Shown: piece after piece, positions 8,662-17,048 of the stretch
Numbering within the stretch: the stretch's first letter is position 1
How the letters are laid out: each line of letters begins with the position of its first letter
Source: CBDUEF01 sp018063485
GTDB lineage: Bacteria > Pseudomonadota > Alphaproteobacteria > Rhodobacterales > Rhodobacteraceae
Length of the DNA stretch: 64,000 nt
NCBI GenBank assembly: GCA_037045435.1
Contig: JBAOID010000039.1
Coordinates: forward strand, 62,001 to 126,000
Reading direction: 5' to 3'
Program-made: the position numbers and the translations under genes
The notes under the pieces: model-generated
Database searches by the model: none
What the model was told of the DNA's origin: nothing
The model's input: only the letters and a program-made list of their open reading frames with translations

Positions 8662-9306
8662 ATGATAAAGCAGCTCGACTATCCCGCAATGCAGCGCATT
8701 TTCAAAAGGTTTCAGGCCGCAGAGCCAGAGCCGAAAGGCGAGCTGGATCATACCAACGCTTACACGCTTCTTGTCGCGGTGGCGCTCTCGGCTCAGGCAA
8801 CGGATGTTGGCGTGAACAAGGCCACGAAAAAGCTGTTTGCAATCGCCGACACGCCCGAGCGGATGGTCGCCTTGGGAGAAGCAGGGCTGATCGAACACAT
8901 CAAGACCATCGGCCTGTTCCGCAACAAGGCCAAGAACGTGATCCGGCTTTCCCAGTTGCTGATCGAGAATTTTGAGGGCGAGGTGCCATCCAGCCGCGCA
9001 GCGCTGGTGTCGCTGCCCGGTGTGGGGCGCAAGACGGCAAATGTCGTCTTGAACATCTGGTTTCATCAGCCGTCACAAGCCGTTGATACCCATATCTTTC
9101 GCTTGGGCAACCGATCAGGCATAGCCGTTGGACGCGATGAAGCTGCGGTCGAGCGCGCGATTGAGGACAACGTGCCAGCCGAATTTCAACTTCATGCGCA
9201 TCACTGGCTTATTCTGCACGGGCGGTATATTTGCACGGCGCGCAAACCAATGTGCAGGATCTGCCCGATCCGCGACGAATGTTTATATGAGGAAAAGACC
9301 GAATGA
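8662..9306 (+). CDS. nth: Endonuclease III
   Basis: 214-residue DNA glycosylase/AP lyase that removes oxidised pyrimidines. It has the helix-hairpin-helix LPGVGRKTANVVL with the catalytic Lys (about residue 122), the catalytic Asp in AVDTHIFR and a C-terminal [4Fe-4S] loop with Cys spacing 6-2-5 (CTARKPMCRICPIRDEC). Length and motifs are complete. The stop overlaps the next start (ATGA at 9303), so it is coupled to the PfkB kinase. Confidence 0.97.
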   Translation: MIKQLDYPAMQRIFKRFQAAEPEPKGELDHTNAYTLLVAVALSAQATDVGVNKATKKLFAIADTPERMVALGEAGLIEHIKTIGLFRNKAKNVIRLSQLLIENFEGEVPSSRAALVSLPGVGRKTANVVLNIWFHQPSQAVDTHIFRLGNRSGIAVGRDEAAVERAIEDNVPAEFQLHAHHWLILHGRYICTARKPMCRICPIRDECLYEEKTE

Positions 9307-10286
9307 AGCGTTACCAGGTCGTCGGAATCGGCAATGCGATCGTTGATGTATTCACCCAAGCGGACGAGTCCTTTCTTGAGATGATGGGAATCGAGCGCGG
9401 GATCATGCAATTGGTCGAGCGAGAGCGGGGCGAACTGCTCTACGCCGCGATGAAAGACCGGGTGCAGGCTGCGGGCGGATCGGTGGCAAACACCTTGGCG
9501 GGGCTGGGCAATCTGGGCCTGACCACCGGCTTTATTGGTCGGGTGCATGACGATGCCCTGGGGCGTTTCTACGCGGCGTCGATGGCAGAGGGTGGGACAT
9601 ATTTCGTGAATCCACCGGTGCAGGGCGGTGATCTGCCGACCTCGCGCTCGATGATCTTTGTGGCCGCTGACGGCGAGCGGTCAATGAATACCTATCTGGG
9701 AATTTCGTCTGAACTCGGGCCGGAAGATGTGGCGGATGAGGTGGCGGGGCAGGCGGAGATATTGTTCCTTGAGGGCTATCTTTACGACAAAGCCAAAGGG
9801 ATGCAGGCGTTTGAACGGGCGGCGAAGCTGTGCCAGGCTGCGGGGGGGCAGGCGGGAATAGCGCTATCGGACCCTTTCTGCGTGGATCGGCATCGGGGCG
9901 ATTTTCGCCGATTGGTCAAGGATCTGGATTATGTGATCGGGAACGAACATGAATGGACAAGCCTGTATCAGACCGGTCTTAATTCGGCGTTGAAACAGGC
10001 GTCCGAGGATGCGGGGCTGGTTGTCTGCACGCGTTCTGGGGATGAGGTGATCGTGATCCGGGATCAGGATCGTGCCGTTATTCCGGTGAAAAGAGTGGTT
10101 CCTGTCGATGCGACCGGGGCGGGCGATCAGTTTGCGGCGGGGTTCCTGTTCGGGCTTTCGACGGGGCGGAGCCTTGAGATTTCCGGGCGGATGGGGTGTC
10201 TTGCTGCAGGCGAAGTTATCGGCCATTTCGGGGCGCGGCCCGAGGCGAATTTGCGCGATCTTTTCGCGAAAGCAGGACTAATCTGA
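9303..10286 (+). CDS. PfkB-family carbohydrate/adenosine kinase
   Basis: 327-residue ribokinase-fold kinase. The N-terminal signature is GGSVANTLAGLGNLG (about residues 60-74) and the C-terminal anion-hole motif is DATGAGDQFAAGF (about residues 269-281), with the catalytic Asp in GAGD. The sequence pattern is closest to the adenosine-kinase-like PfkB proteins that follow nth in many Rhodobacteraceae. The substrate cannot be read from the sequence: adenosine, inosine-guanosine or a sugar are possible. Overlaps nth by 4 bases. Confidence 0.88.
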   Translation: MKRYQVVGIGNAIVDVFTQADESFLEMMGIERGIMQLVERERGELLYAAMKDRVQAAGGSVANTLAGLGNLGLTTGFIGRVHDDALGRFYAASMAEGGTYFVNPPVQGGDLPTSRSMIFVAADGERSMNTYLGISSELGPEDVADEVAGQAEILFLEGYLYDKAKGMQAFERAAKLCQAAGGQAGIALSDPFCVDRHRGDFRRLVKDLDYVIGNEHEWTSLYQTGLNSALKQASEDAGLVVCTRSGDEVIVIRDQDRAVIPVKRVVPVDATGAGDQFAAGFLFGLSTGRSLEISGRMGCLAAGEVIGHFGARPEANLRDLFAKAGLI

Positions 10287-10320
10287 ACGCATGCGCCATG
10301 GAGCGACGCTTTCGGGCGTT

Positions 10321-11134
10321 TCAGGTGCTTACCCTTTGTGCCAGGCGCGGATCTGCCATGGCAAGGCTGCAAAGCCTGTGCAGTGCCAGATATCCGTAAT
10401 CGGCATTGGCGTGCAGAAAATCAGCCGTCGGATGGGCAACCGGCGCGGTGATATCGGGGGTTAGGCGCACCGACCCCTGACAAAACGCATCAGCAGTAAA
10501 CAGGGCATCGGTGATGGTGTCGGGCGGCTGCGGTACATAGGTTTCGGGCAAGGCCCGAGCCGTCTCTTCAAAAAGATCCGCCAGGCGCTGGGCATCGCCC
10601 TGGCGGCGCATCCGCCGGAACGCCGGAAACTTGCCCTTCATGTCCAGCATCGCCAGGCCGGGGCGCGGCTGGCATTGCAGGTAGATTGGTGCGGAACTGG
10701 CGCTTCGGATGCGCGCGGCCAGTGTCAGAACTCAGGCTTTGGCGCATCTGTGCGTTCAACACCGCACTCAAAAGCGCACGGCTCAGCAAAGGGCGGTCAG
10801 GATCAGGGCGCGCCCATTGGTGCATCCCGTTGCAGCGAAATCTGCGATAGAGCATATCCAGAACAAAGATATTGAGCCCTAAGCCCACCAAAACAAAGAA
10901 ATCATACCCGGCAAGGTCGATATCGCAGACACCACCAAAGCGTTCGAAATCGGCAGCCGTTTCGGGGGTTGTGGGGCGCAGCTTGCTGCCGTCCACACGG
11001 GTGTTCGCCAGACCGGCTTGACCAGAGCCGATGAAATCAAGATGAAAGCCGGTTGGGATTGCGCCAGGCCGGGCGGCGGCAAAACGCAGGGCGGCAAGGT
11101 GGGAATTGCCAAGGATGCAGCCGCGAAGGGTCAT
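10321..11134 (-). CDS. Hypothetical protein, partner of the GSCFA protein (frameshifted)
   Basis: I do not recognise a named family. It begins LRGCILGNSHLAALRFAAAR, which resembles block I of SGNH-type esterases (GNSH). Reading is broken by one extra base at about 10730: upstream the frame gives LVGLGLNIFVLDMLYRRF and LSRALLSAVLNAQMRQSLS, and downstream it continues as PRPGLAMLDMKGKFPAFRR to TADFLHANADYGYLALHRL near the end. Corrected length is 270 residues. The downstream part DFLHANADYGYLA could supply a catalytic Asp/His pair. It is coupled to the GSCFA gene by an ATGA overlap, so the two probably act together. Confidence 0.7.
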
Positions 11135-12171
11135 CCCGAAAAGGCTTCCAGCAATTGTTCCTCGCAGATCACCGATGCGGGTTCATCCACTTGCGAGGCG
11201 GGTGGCGCAGCGATGTATGCATCGGCAAGACCATAGGCGGGCAGAAAGCACGACATGACGCGCGCCACGCCGCTGGCACGAACCTGCCGCAGGTTCGGCT
11301 CATACCATTGGCCGCGCGATGCGGGTGAGGTGATGATTTCATAGGATGGGAAGTAATCAACATCGTCGTGGTCGGCGGCGAAATCACCTGCCGCGGCACG
11401 TAAACTCGCCTTCGACCGGACGGTGGCCGCCAACACATGATTGCCCGAGGCGGTGGCGGTCAGCGGCACCGGTGAGACGGTCAGCAACAGCCGGATTGCG
11501 GGGTTGACCTGATGCAACAGGCTGCGGATCGCGGCCAGATCCGCGAGTATTTCGGGGTAGCGGAAATTCTGGAACGCGGTGCTCTCGGCGCTGTATTCAC
11601 CCGCAATCACGCCGGGGCACAGCGGTAGTGTGCGGCCCGAGGCCAGATCGCACCAGCTTTCGGTCATCCCAAGCGTGAAAATGAAAGTGGTGATTTGTCC
11701 CAGCATCGTGCGGATTGCGGCCAGATGTTCGGCCCTGTGCAGCCGCACTTCACGTTCCGACTCAAGGCCATCGGGTTCAATATTGGGGCGAAGGGCATCG
11801 AAGTAACGGCGCTTCTTGCGCCAGATTGGAGTTTCGGGGGCGGAATCATTCAGCGCCTCGGCCAAAAGTTGAACCATCTGCCGCGGGGTGTAGATATTGC
11901 CGTATCGGCAGGAATAGAGGCCAAAGCCAAAGCGCGCCGCCTCATCCTCGGACAGAAAGGGTGGGCTGGGTTCTGTCACCACGATCTGCACACCCGCCCG
12001 CGACAAGGCGCGGCCAATGTGCTGGGCAAAGCACGAGCCGGCAGTGCCAATCCGGTCCCTGGTGCCAAGCAGGAATTTCGGGGTGAACAGGCCGGTCAGA
12101 TTTTCACCCTCTGCGTCGGCTACAGCTTTGGCCCAAAAGGACTGCGGCGCGGCGCTTTGATAGGGATGCAT
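11131..12171 (-). CDS. GSCFA domain-containing protein
   Basis: 346-residue protein with the GSCFA motif (TAGSCFAQHIGRAL, about residues 39-52), which names this domain family and sits where SGNH hydrolases carry their nucleophile. Other conserved blocks are TLGMTESWCD, LLTVSPVPLTAT and YFPSYEIITSP near the C-terminus. The family is related to SGNH/GDSL esterases and is often linked to polysaccharide or surface modification; the substrate is unknown. Start MHPYQSAAPQSFWAKAVAD (12171) was chosen over a Met at 12282, whose extension is unlike the family. First gene of a two-gene unit. Confidence 0.88.
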   Translation of the reverse strand: MHPYQSAAPQSFWAKAVADAEGENLTGLFTPKFLLGTRDRIGTAGSCFAQHIGRALSRAGVQIVVTEPSPPFLSEDEAARFGFGLYSCRYGNIYTPRQMVQLLAEALNDSAPETPIWRKKRRYFDALRPNIEPDGLESEREVRLHRAEHLAAIRTMLGQITTFIFTLGMTESWCDLASGRTLPLCPGVIAGEYSAESTAFQNFRYPEILADLAAIRSLLHQVNPAIRLLLTVSPVPLTATASGNHVLAATVRSKASLRAAAGDFAADHDDVDYFPSYEIITSPASRGQWYEPNLRQVRASGVARVMSCFLPAYGLADAYIAAPPASQVDEPASVICEEQLLEAFSG

Positions 12172-12238
12172 CTGACCACTCCACTTGTAACAAAGGCATT
12201 TTGACCGGTGGCGTGTGGTTTGCAAGCGAACTGACGGC

Positions 12239-13603
12239 TCAAAACAGAAAGTCGCCGACGTCGAGCATCTTGAGCGCCACATTTTGCATCAGGATATTGT
12301 CGCCATCAGGCAGGGTGATCAGCACGTCGCGGCCCTTGGTGACAAAAGACAGGTCGCCAAAGCCGATGTGATAGCTGCTGAGGTCGATCTTGTCAGAGCG
12401 GTCGCGAAAATCGGTGATAATGTCGGCACCGCTGTTGGGGCGGAACACGAAGATATCCGCGCCCGGACCACCGGTCAGTGTGTCGTTGCCTGCGCCGCCT
12501 GCAAGTGTATCGTTACCGGCCCCGCCAAAGGCGCTGTCATTGCCGCCGCGCCCGTCAAAACGGTCATTGCCAGCGTCAAGCCAGACAGAATCATTGGCAG
12601 TGGAGCCGATCATCACATCATCGCCCGCTCCGGCCACGATCCGCAAGGCGAGGCCGTCGAGGGTGATGTGATCCGCGCCTTTGGTCAGAAAGACTTTCTC
12701 CACCGAAACCAGATCAATCATCAGGCTTCCCAGTTTGGTCAAACCGTAAATCCGAATGACATCATCACCCGATCCAATCAATTCAACGGGTTGCATGCTG
12801 GAGCCGAGTTTGACGCAATCCGTGCCGGTGGCACCGAAGGCTTGATAGAGGCCGTCTTGCGTGAAGATGAAGGTATCATTGCCCGAGGTGCCGATCTTGT
12901 AGTTGATCAAAGGCGCGGCCATCCGCGCCAACGCGGTCTGGTTGTCCGGCGGGCTGAATGCGGCATCCCCCAACGCCTGGCCAAGGATTGGGCCAAAACC
13001 GGGGCTGTAGTGCAGCCCATCGGCGCGAAAAATCTTGGCGGCCGGGAACTTGGTGGCTGCGGCAAGGGCATCGGGATCAATCAGAGTGCTGTGGTCAACC
13101 TTGTGGTCAAAAGCCTTTTGGGCGGCCTGAACGGTGTGCCAATTGGCCTGGCGGCGACCATCCGGCGCGCCGATCACGCCGACATTGTCGGAAAGACCCG
13201 AGATCACGAATTCATGCTGGCCAAAGCGGGCAGTCAGATCAGCAGCCATGGCCGTAAGATTGGTCAGGTATTTGGCCGATGCTCCGGCGTTCCAGGTATC
13301 AGCCTCGCCCTGCACCCAGACCACCCCCGCGAGATAGGCCCCGGGGATATAGGTGGGGGAGGCCGGATCTAGCATGGCCGTGATCTGCGCAATCAGAGCA
13401 ATGTATAATTCGCCCGACGGGGCGGCCCAATCGCCGGTGCCACGGTCCAGAGTGTCCGAAAGTGGCGCGCCTCCCATGGCTTGCTGAATCATCAGTCCGC
13501 CATGCTGTGCCACTGATTGCATGACGCCGATACTGACCGAAGAATTGGACGCATTTGACTGCCCTGCAAGGACAACGACGGGGATCGGCGTGGGAATTGG
13601 CAT
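12239..13603 (-). CDS. Sialate O-acetylesterase-like hydrolase fused to RTX calcium-binding repeats, secreted
   Basis: 454-residue two-part protein. Residues about 1-220 form an SGNH/SASA esterase domain: nucleophile block VVLAGQSNASN, the block VVWVQGEADTW, and the catalytic DGLHYSPGF. Residues about 240-454 hold RTX hemolysin-type repeats (GGAGNDTLAGGAGNDTLTGG, about 375-395) that bind calcium, followed by an ADIFVF...DKIDLSSY region and a hydrophobic tail ending DVGDFLF, the usual C-terminal signal for type I secretion. There is no N-terminal signal peptide, in agreement with that route. No type I transporter is visible in the window. It likely deacetylates an extracellular polysaccharide. 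Confidence 0.87.
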   Translation of the reverse strand: MPIPTPIPVVVLAGQSNASNSSVSIGVMQSVAQHGGLMIQQAMGGAPLSDTLDRGTGDWAAPSGELYIALIAQITAMLDPASPTYIPGAYLAGVVWVQGEADTWNAGASAKYLTNLTAMAADLTARFGQHEFVISGLSDNVGVIGAPDGRRQANWHTVQAAQKAFDHKVDHSTLIDPDALAAATKFPAAKIFRADGLHYSPGFGPILGQALGDAAFSPPDNQTALARMAAPLINYKIGTSGNDTFIFTQDGLYQAFGATGTDCVKLGSSMQPVELIGSGDDVIRIYGLTKLGSLMIDLVSVEKVFLTKGADHITLDGLALRIVAGAGDDVMIGSTANDSVWLDAGNDRFDGRGGNDSAFGGAGNDTLAGGAGNDTLTGGPGADIFVFRPNSGADIITDFRDRSDKIDLSSYHIGFGDLSFVTKGRDVLITLPDGDNILMQNVALKMLDVGDFLF

Positions 13604-13709
13604 GGCTGTCTCCGGGATGTATTGGGGACAGGTTGACCTTTTCAACGCTAATGAAAGCTGAATGGTGTGGGGCAAAAGCGGCAACGGGCCTTAGAAAGCA
13701 TTGCCGATT

Positions 13710-14000
13710 TTAGGCAGATTGTATCGATTCCAGTGGGCGCAGGAACCCGATCCTTTTTGCGCCAAGCGGGGTATCAAGACAGGTGCCGCCAGCCAAGCAG
13801 ATGTCTTTCGTTTCGGGCGTTGCTGTGCCGGATTTGAACGTGCCTGCACCATCACAGTGGCGTTGCAACGATCAGCCGTGGGTGTCATAGCTGAACGCTT
13901 CACCCGCGCCGACCAGAGTGGTGCTTTAGGAAAGCCCGGTGTAGCCACTGTCGCCTGCGGAAGATCGGGCCGGGAATCATGCCCCCGGAACGGGACTGCA
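13710..14000 (-). pseudogene. Possible decayed fragment of a Hint-domain secreted protein
   Basis: One minus-strand frame reads TLVGAGEAFSYDTHG, an in-frame stop, then GAGTFKSGTATPETKDI, CLAGGTCLDTPLG and a stop at 13710. The CxxGTxxxTPxG pattern resembles the beginning of the Hint_2 (hedgehog/intein) domain of Rhodobacteraceae RTX-type proteins, and the stretch lies upstream of the RTX esterase in the same orientation. The frame carries stop codons and ends early. This is a weak match made by eye; the region may instead be plain non-coding DNA. Confidence 0.25.
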
Positions 14001-14082
14001 AAGCGGGCGACAATCGCACGGTGCTTGAAGCGCGGAGCGGTTTGGGGCATGAGCAGGGCAACAGCAGGCATCAGGGTGCAAC

Positions 14083-14253
14083 ATGGATTACTCAAAGTCA
14101 GGCAGTGCGGCAAACGCTAAGAAGGCACCCCGTCACCGGGTGGGGGTGAAGGGCTTGGGTGCCGAGAAAAGCCCAAGCGGCGGCAAGGCCAGCAAGGAAG
14201 AACTACTGGCACGGCTGAAAGCGGCTGCAGAGGCGAAAAAGCCCAAGGATTGA
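14083..14253 (+). CDS. Small lysine/alanine-rich hypothetical protein
   Basis: 56-residue ORF starting MDYSKSGSAANAKKAPRHR and ending in KEELLARLKAAAEAKKPKD, very rich in Lys, Ala and Gly. Similar short basic proteins with MDYSKxGS openings and a C-terminal LLARxKAAA helix are, as far as I recall, common in Rhodobacteraceae. No signal or membrane segment. Function unknown; the basic N-terminal part and amphipathic C-terminal helix would suit nucleic-acid or protein binding. Confidence 0.65.
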   Translation: MDYSKSGSAANAKKAPRHRVGVKGLGAEKSPSGGKASKEELLARLKAAAEAKKPKD

Positions 14254-14353
14254 CGGCCGGAACCACGCTCGGCTGGCAACGGATCGAACCGGCCGCTCTG
14301 GGATAGCGCTGCGGGACCAGGCGCGGCTGGTATTCCCAACAGGGTCAAGGGCG

Positions 14354-14992
14354 TTACCGAACGGCGTCCAGTTCGGCATCTTTCAGGCTACAATCGCGGG
14401 AAACATCAGCTCCGCAGTTGCGGCGGGCGAGCGACTTGTCAAGGCAGATGCGGACCTCCTGAATCATTCCAGATTGGCATGTGACGGTGATCGCGCCGCG
14501 CGACAGGCCGGGGTTGGCATCGATGAACGCGCCTTCGATTACGGCCGCGGGTAAAGTCAGGTCTTTGGAAACCTTGGCGAAAAGCGCAGGAATGGCGATA
14601 GAGCTGTAGGCGGTACGCATGGTGGCGTAATAGTCATGCGATGACAGACCCGAGCAGCGCCCATGTTTTTTCCATTGGTAAAACGCAAGACCCGAGCCGC
14701 CCATGATATCGGCCATTTGCGCGGTGGCCGTGCGGCTCGGATCGGATTGCCCGGTGCGGCAATAAGAGGGGTAACCGTGTTCGAACTGGGGCCAAAGGCC
14801 GTGAAGGGTCCATGTCAGCCCGCGCCCCTTGTCGCATTGGCGATCTCGGCGCGCATCGCCTTCGAGCGCGCACCAGTTTGACGACCATCCCAGCGACAGG
14901 ACGTAATAGTCGAACTTGCCCGCCGCCTCACCTTGGGCCTGGGCCATAGGCGTTGCAAGAATCGCTGCAATCAGGGCGGCTATCAAACGCAT
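14354..14992 (-). CDS. Secreted ribonuclease T2 family protein
   Basis: 212-residue endoribonuclease. Signal peptide MRLIAALIAAILATPMAQAQ, then the family's first active-site block in LTWTLHGLWPQFEHGYPSYC (catalytic His) and the second block in FYQWKKHGRCSG (second His; the usual Glu is Gln here, QWKKHG). Eight or more cysteines fit the disulfides of the fold. It degrades RNA in the periplasm or outside the cell. The frame is open to 15328, but the upstream part is antisense to the next gene and the signal peptide fixes the start at 14992. Confidence 0.92.
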   Translation of the reverse strand: MRLIAALIAAILATPMAQAQGEAAGKFDYYVLSLGWSSNWCALEGDARRDRQCDKGRGLTWTLHGLWPQFEHGYPSYCRTGQSDPSRTATAQMADIMGGSGLAFYQWKKHGRCSGLSSHDYYATMRTAYSSIAIPALFAKVSKDLTLPAAVIEGAFIDANPGLSRGAITVTCQSGMIQEVRICLDKSLARRNCGADVSRDCSLKDAELDAVR

Positions 14993-15143
14993 TTCCACTT
15001 CCCCTTTGTGCAAATCCGCACTATATCGGCCAAGAATTTCCTGAAAACGTGGAAGTCGCGGCTCCGGTCGCAGCCGTTTTCCCGGCTCGGGAGAGATTTG
15101 TAAAGGCCCGCCGTTTTGCGGGATATGCTGAAAGGAATGTCCG

Positions 15144-15881
15144 ATGTCGAAACCATTGATGGCCAAAGCCACTGCCGTCTGGCTGGTGGACAACACAACG
15201 CTGACCTTCAAGCAGGTTGCGGAATTTTGCGGGATGCACGAGTTGGAAGTGCAGGGGATTGCCGATGGTGATGTGGCAACCGGGGTCAAGGGGTTTGATC
15301 CGGTGGCCAACAACCAGTTGGACGCCATCGAGATCGAGAAGGGTCAGAAAGACCCGCTGTACAAGCTGAAGCTGAAATTCAACTCCTCTGCCGTGGGCGA
15401 GGAAAAGCGTCGCGGGCCGCGCTATACGCCGCTGTCCAAGCGTCAGGATCGTCCGGCGGCGATCCTGTGGCTGGTGAAGTTTCACCCCGAATTGTCGGAT
15501 GGCGCGGTGGGCAAGCTGGTGGGCACAACCAAGCCCACGATCCTGTCGATCCGCGAGCGGACGCATTGGAATGTCAACAACATTTCGCCGATTGATCCGG
15601 TGGCGCTGGGCCTGTGCAAACAGTCCGAGTTGGATGCCGCAGTGCAGCTTGCGGTTCGCAAGAAGGCGTCTGACGGCACGGTAATGAGCGATGACGAACG
15701 GCGCAAGCTGGTGTCAACCGAACAGAGCCTTGGCGGATCGACAGAGCCGAAGATGCCTTCGGGGCTGGATGCGTTTGCGAAGGTTGACCGCGAGACCAAG
15801 CCAGCCGATTTCTCGGACGCCGACAGCTTTTTCAATCTGCCGCATGGCGATGATGATGAGGACGACGACGACGACCGCTGA
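15144..15881 (+). CDS. trcR: Cell-cycle transcriptional regulator TrcR (DUF1013)
   Basis: 245-residue DUF1013 protein, an alphaproteobacterial regulator. The conserved body starts MAKATAVWLVDNTTLTFKQV (residues 6-25) with a helix-turn-helix-like FKQVAEFCGMHELEVQGIAD, then KRRGPRYTPLSKRQDRPAAI and LVGTTKPTILSIRERTHWN. The C-terminus is variable and ends in a run of Asp/Glu (DDDEDDDDDR). TrcR was described as an RNA-polymerase-associated cell-cycle regulator in this class; that role is transferred from the family. Followed by a clear terminator. Confidence 0.9.
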   Translation: MSKPLMAKATAVWLVDNTTLTFKQVAEFCGMHELEVQGIADGDVATGVKGFDPVANNQLDAIEIEKGQKDPLYKLKLKFNSSAVGEEKRRGPRYTPLSKRQDRPAAILWLVKFHPELSDGAVGKLVGTTKPTILSIRERTHWNVNNISPIDPVALGLCKQSELDAAVQLAVRKKASDGTVMSDDERRKLVSTEQSLGGSTEPKMPSGLDAFAKVDRETKPADFSDADSFFNLPHGDDDEDDDDDR

Positions 15882-15901
15882 TCACGGCCATTCTGAATAG
15901 G

Positions 15902-15930
15902 AAAAACCCCGGCTCATGGCCGGGGTTTTG
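15902..15930 (+). terminator. Terminator of trcR
   Basis: AAAACCCCGGC, a four-base loop, then GCCGGGGTTTT, with T-rich sequence after it. It lies 20 bases after the trcR stop and points also toward the convergent uspA gene, so it may be bidirectional. Confidence 0.85.
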
Positions 15931-15984
15931 CTTTTGGTCGAAGCCGAATTGCGATGTTTCAGTTTCGGATCAAGGCAACGCGCT

Positions 15985-16836
15985 TCAATGCGCCATCAGG
16001 ATCGGCACTTCGGTCTGTTCCAGCATGTTGCGGGTTGCTCCGCCCAGAAGGGCTTCCCGCAGGCGAGAGTGGCCATAGGCACCCATCACCAGCATGTCTG
16101 CGCCCTTGTCCCGGATATGCTGCATCATGATATCCGCAACCTTGGGCATCGAGCGCGCCAGAACCGAAACCTCGGCGTGGACGCCGTGCCGAACCAGATA
16201 TTGCGCCAGATACCCACCCGGATCCGAACGGTTGGCCCCATGGCTGGGCGGGTCGATAATCATGATATCGACAATGGTGGCATTCTTGAGAATTGGCATG
16301 GCATTGCGTGTGGCCAGCATTGCCTCGGAGCTTTGGTCCCAGGCCAGAACCACGCGCTTGGCATTGATCCCGTTGGCTGCAAGCCCGGCGTCGGGCACGA
16401 TCAGCACGGGCGCGCGGCCCTCAAACAACGCGGCCTCCATAGCCGCCTCGGCATCAGAGTTGCGGCCAGTCCCATAGGGTCGCGAAAGTACAACCAGATC
16501 GGCAAAGCGCGCACGCGCCGATACCACTTCATTCAGGGCACCAACCTGCGTGATCAGCGATTCCGATGACCAGCGAAGTGACGGGAATTGCGCTGAAATC
16601 GCAGTTTTTGCCGCAGCTTCGATCTCTTTCGCTTCGTTTTCCGCACGGTCAAGGGCTGCCTGCATCAACACGGCCCCGGTGCCTATATAGGAATACCCAA
16701 CCTGTGTTCGGTCCACCCCAAGCACAAGCACATCAAGGTGAGCATCTTGGGATTCTGCCAGTTTTGCAGCAGCGCTGATCGACAACATGGCGTCAGAGGC
16801 GTTGGTCAGGATGGTCAAAATGGATTTGTAGGTCAT
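15985..16836 (-). CDS. Universal stress protein, two tandem UspA domains
   Basis: 283-residue protein with two UspA folds (about residues 1-150 and 155-283). The second domain keeps the ATP-binding pattern G-x2-G-x9-G-S/T as GAYGHSRLREALLGGAT. Each domain starts with the typical beta strand (KSILTILTNASD; KRVVLAWDQSSEA). It is divergent from ccoN and shares the intergenic FNR box, as uspA does in Rhodobacter, so it is probably induced at low oxygen. Biochemical role unknown. Confidence 0.9.
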   Translation of the reverse strand: MTYKSILTILTNASDAMLSISAAAKLAESQDAHLDVLVLGVDRTQVGYSYIGTGAVLMQAALDRAENEAKEIEAAAKTAISAQFPSLRWSSESLITQVGALNEVVSARARFADLVVLSRPYGTGRNSDAEAAMEAALFEGRAPVLIVPDAGLAANGINAKRVVLAWDQSSEAMLATRNAMPILKNATIVDIMIIDPPSHGANRSDPGGYLAQYLVRHGVHAEVSVLARSMPKVADIMMQHIRDKGADMLVMGAYGHSRLREALLGGATRNMLEQTEVPILMAH

Positions 16837-16899
16837 TGGGCAGGCTCCCGTTTGCGGAGGTTTCTAGCATAACACTGTCATATGAAATATTGTAGCGCA

Positions 16900-16913
16900 T
16901 TGATATTGATCAA
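16900..16913. promoter_or_regulatory. FNR/FnrL box 1 between uspA and ccoN
   Basis: TTGAT, four bases, ATCAA: a perfect match to the FNR consensus and a perfect palindrome in its arms. It lies 63 bases from the uspA start and 135 bases from the ccoN start, so it can serve either direction; its distance suits uspA better. Confidence 0.9.
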
Positions 16914-16931
16914 GCCCATGCAGTAGGATTG

Positions 16932-16945
16932 TTGACATGGATCAA
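16932..16945. promoter_or_regulatory. FNR/FnrL box 2 upstream of ccoN
   Basis: TTGAC, four bases, ATCAA: one mismatch to the FNR consensus. Its centre is 32 bases (about three helical turns) from that of box 1, and it lies 103 bases before the ccoN start codon, suited to class II activation of the oxidase operon. Confidence 0.75.
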
Positions 16946-17048
16946 GGCTGCCTCGACCACTCACTGTGAGAAGGGGAGCAATCGAAAAAATGTCGAACCG
17001 CAAAAAATTTCAATCAAAGCGGCAGTGGCAGGGACGAGGGGACGCAAG

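Noticed and set aside
12215..13372. Long plus-strand ORF of 385 codons opposite the RTX esterase gene
   Set aside because: It is antisense to a clear esterase-RTX gene; its protein has no recognisable domain and is a by-product of high GC content.
13701..14120. Plus-strand ORF of 139 codons in the gap between the RTX esterase and the small basic protein
   Set aside because: Cys/Arg-rich composition without any motif; it lies opposite the weak Hint-like reading and covers the start of a better small ORF.
16929..17048. 40-residue N-terminal extension of ccoN
   Set aside because: It overlaps FNR box 2 and is unlike a membrane leader; MWDYTKL at 17049 is the family start.
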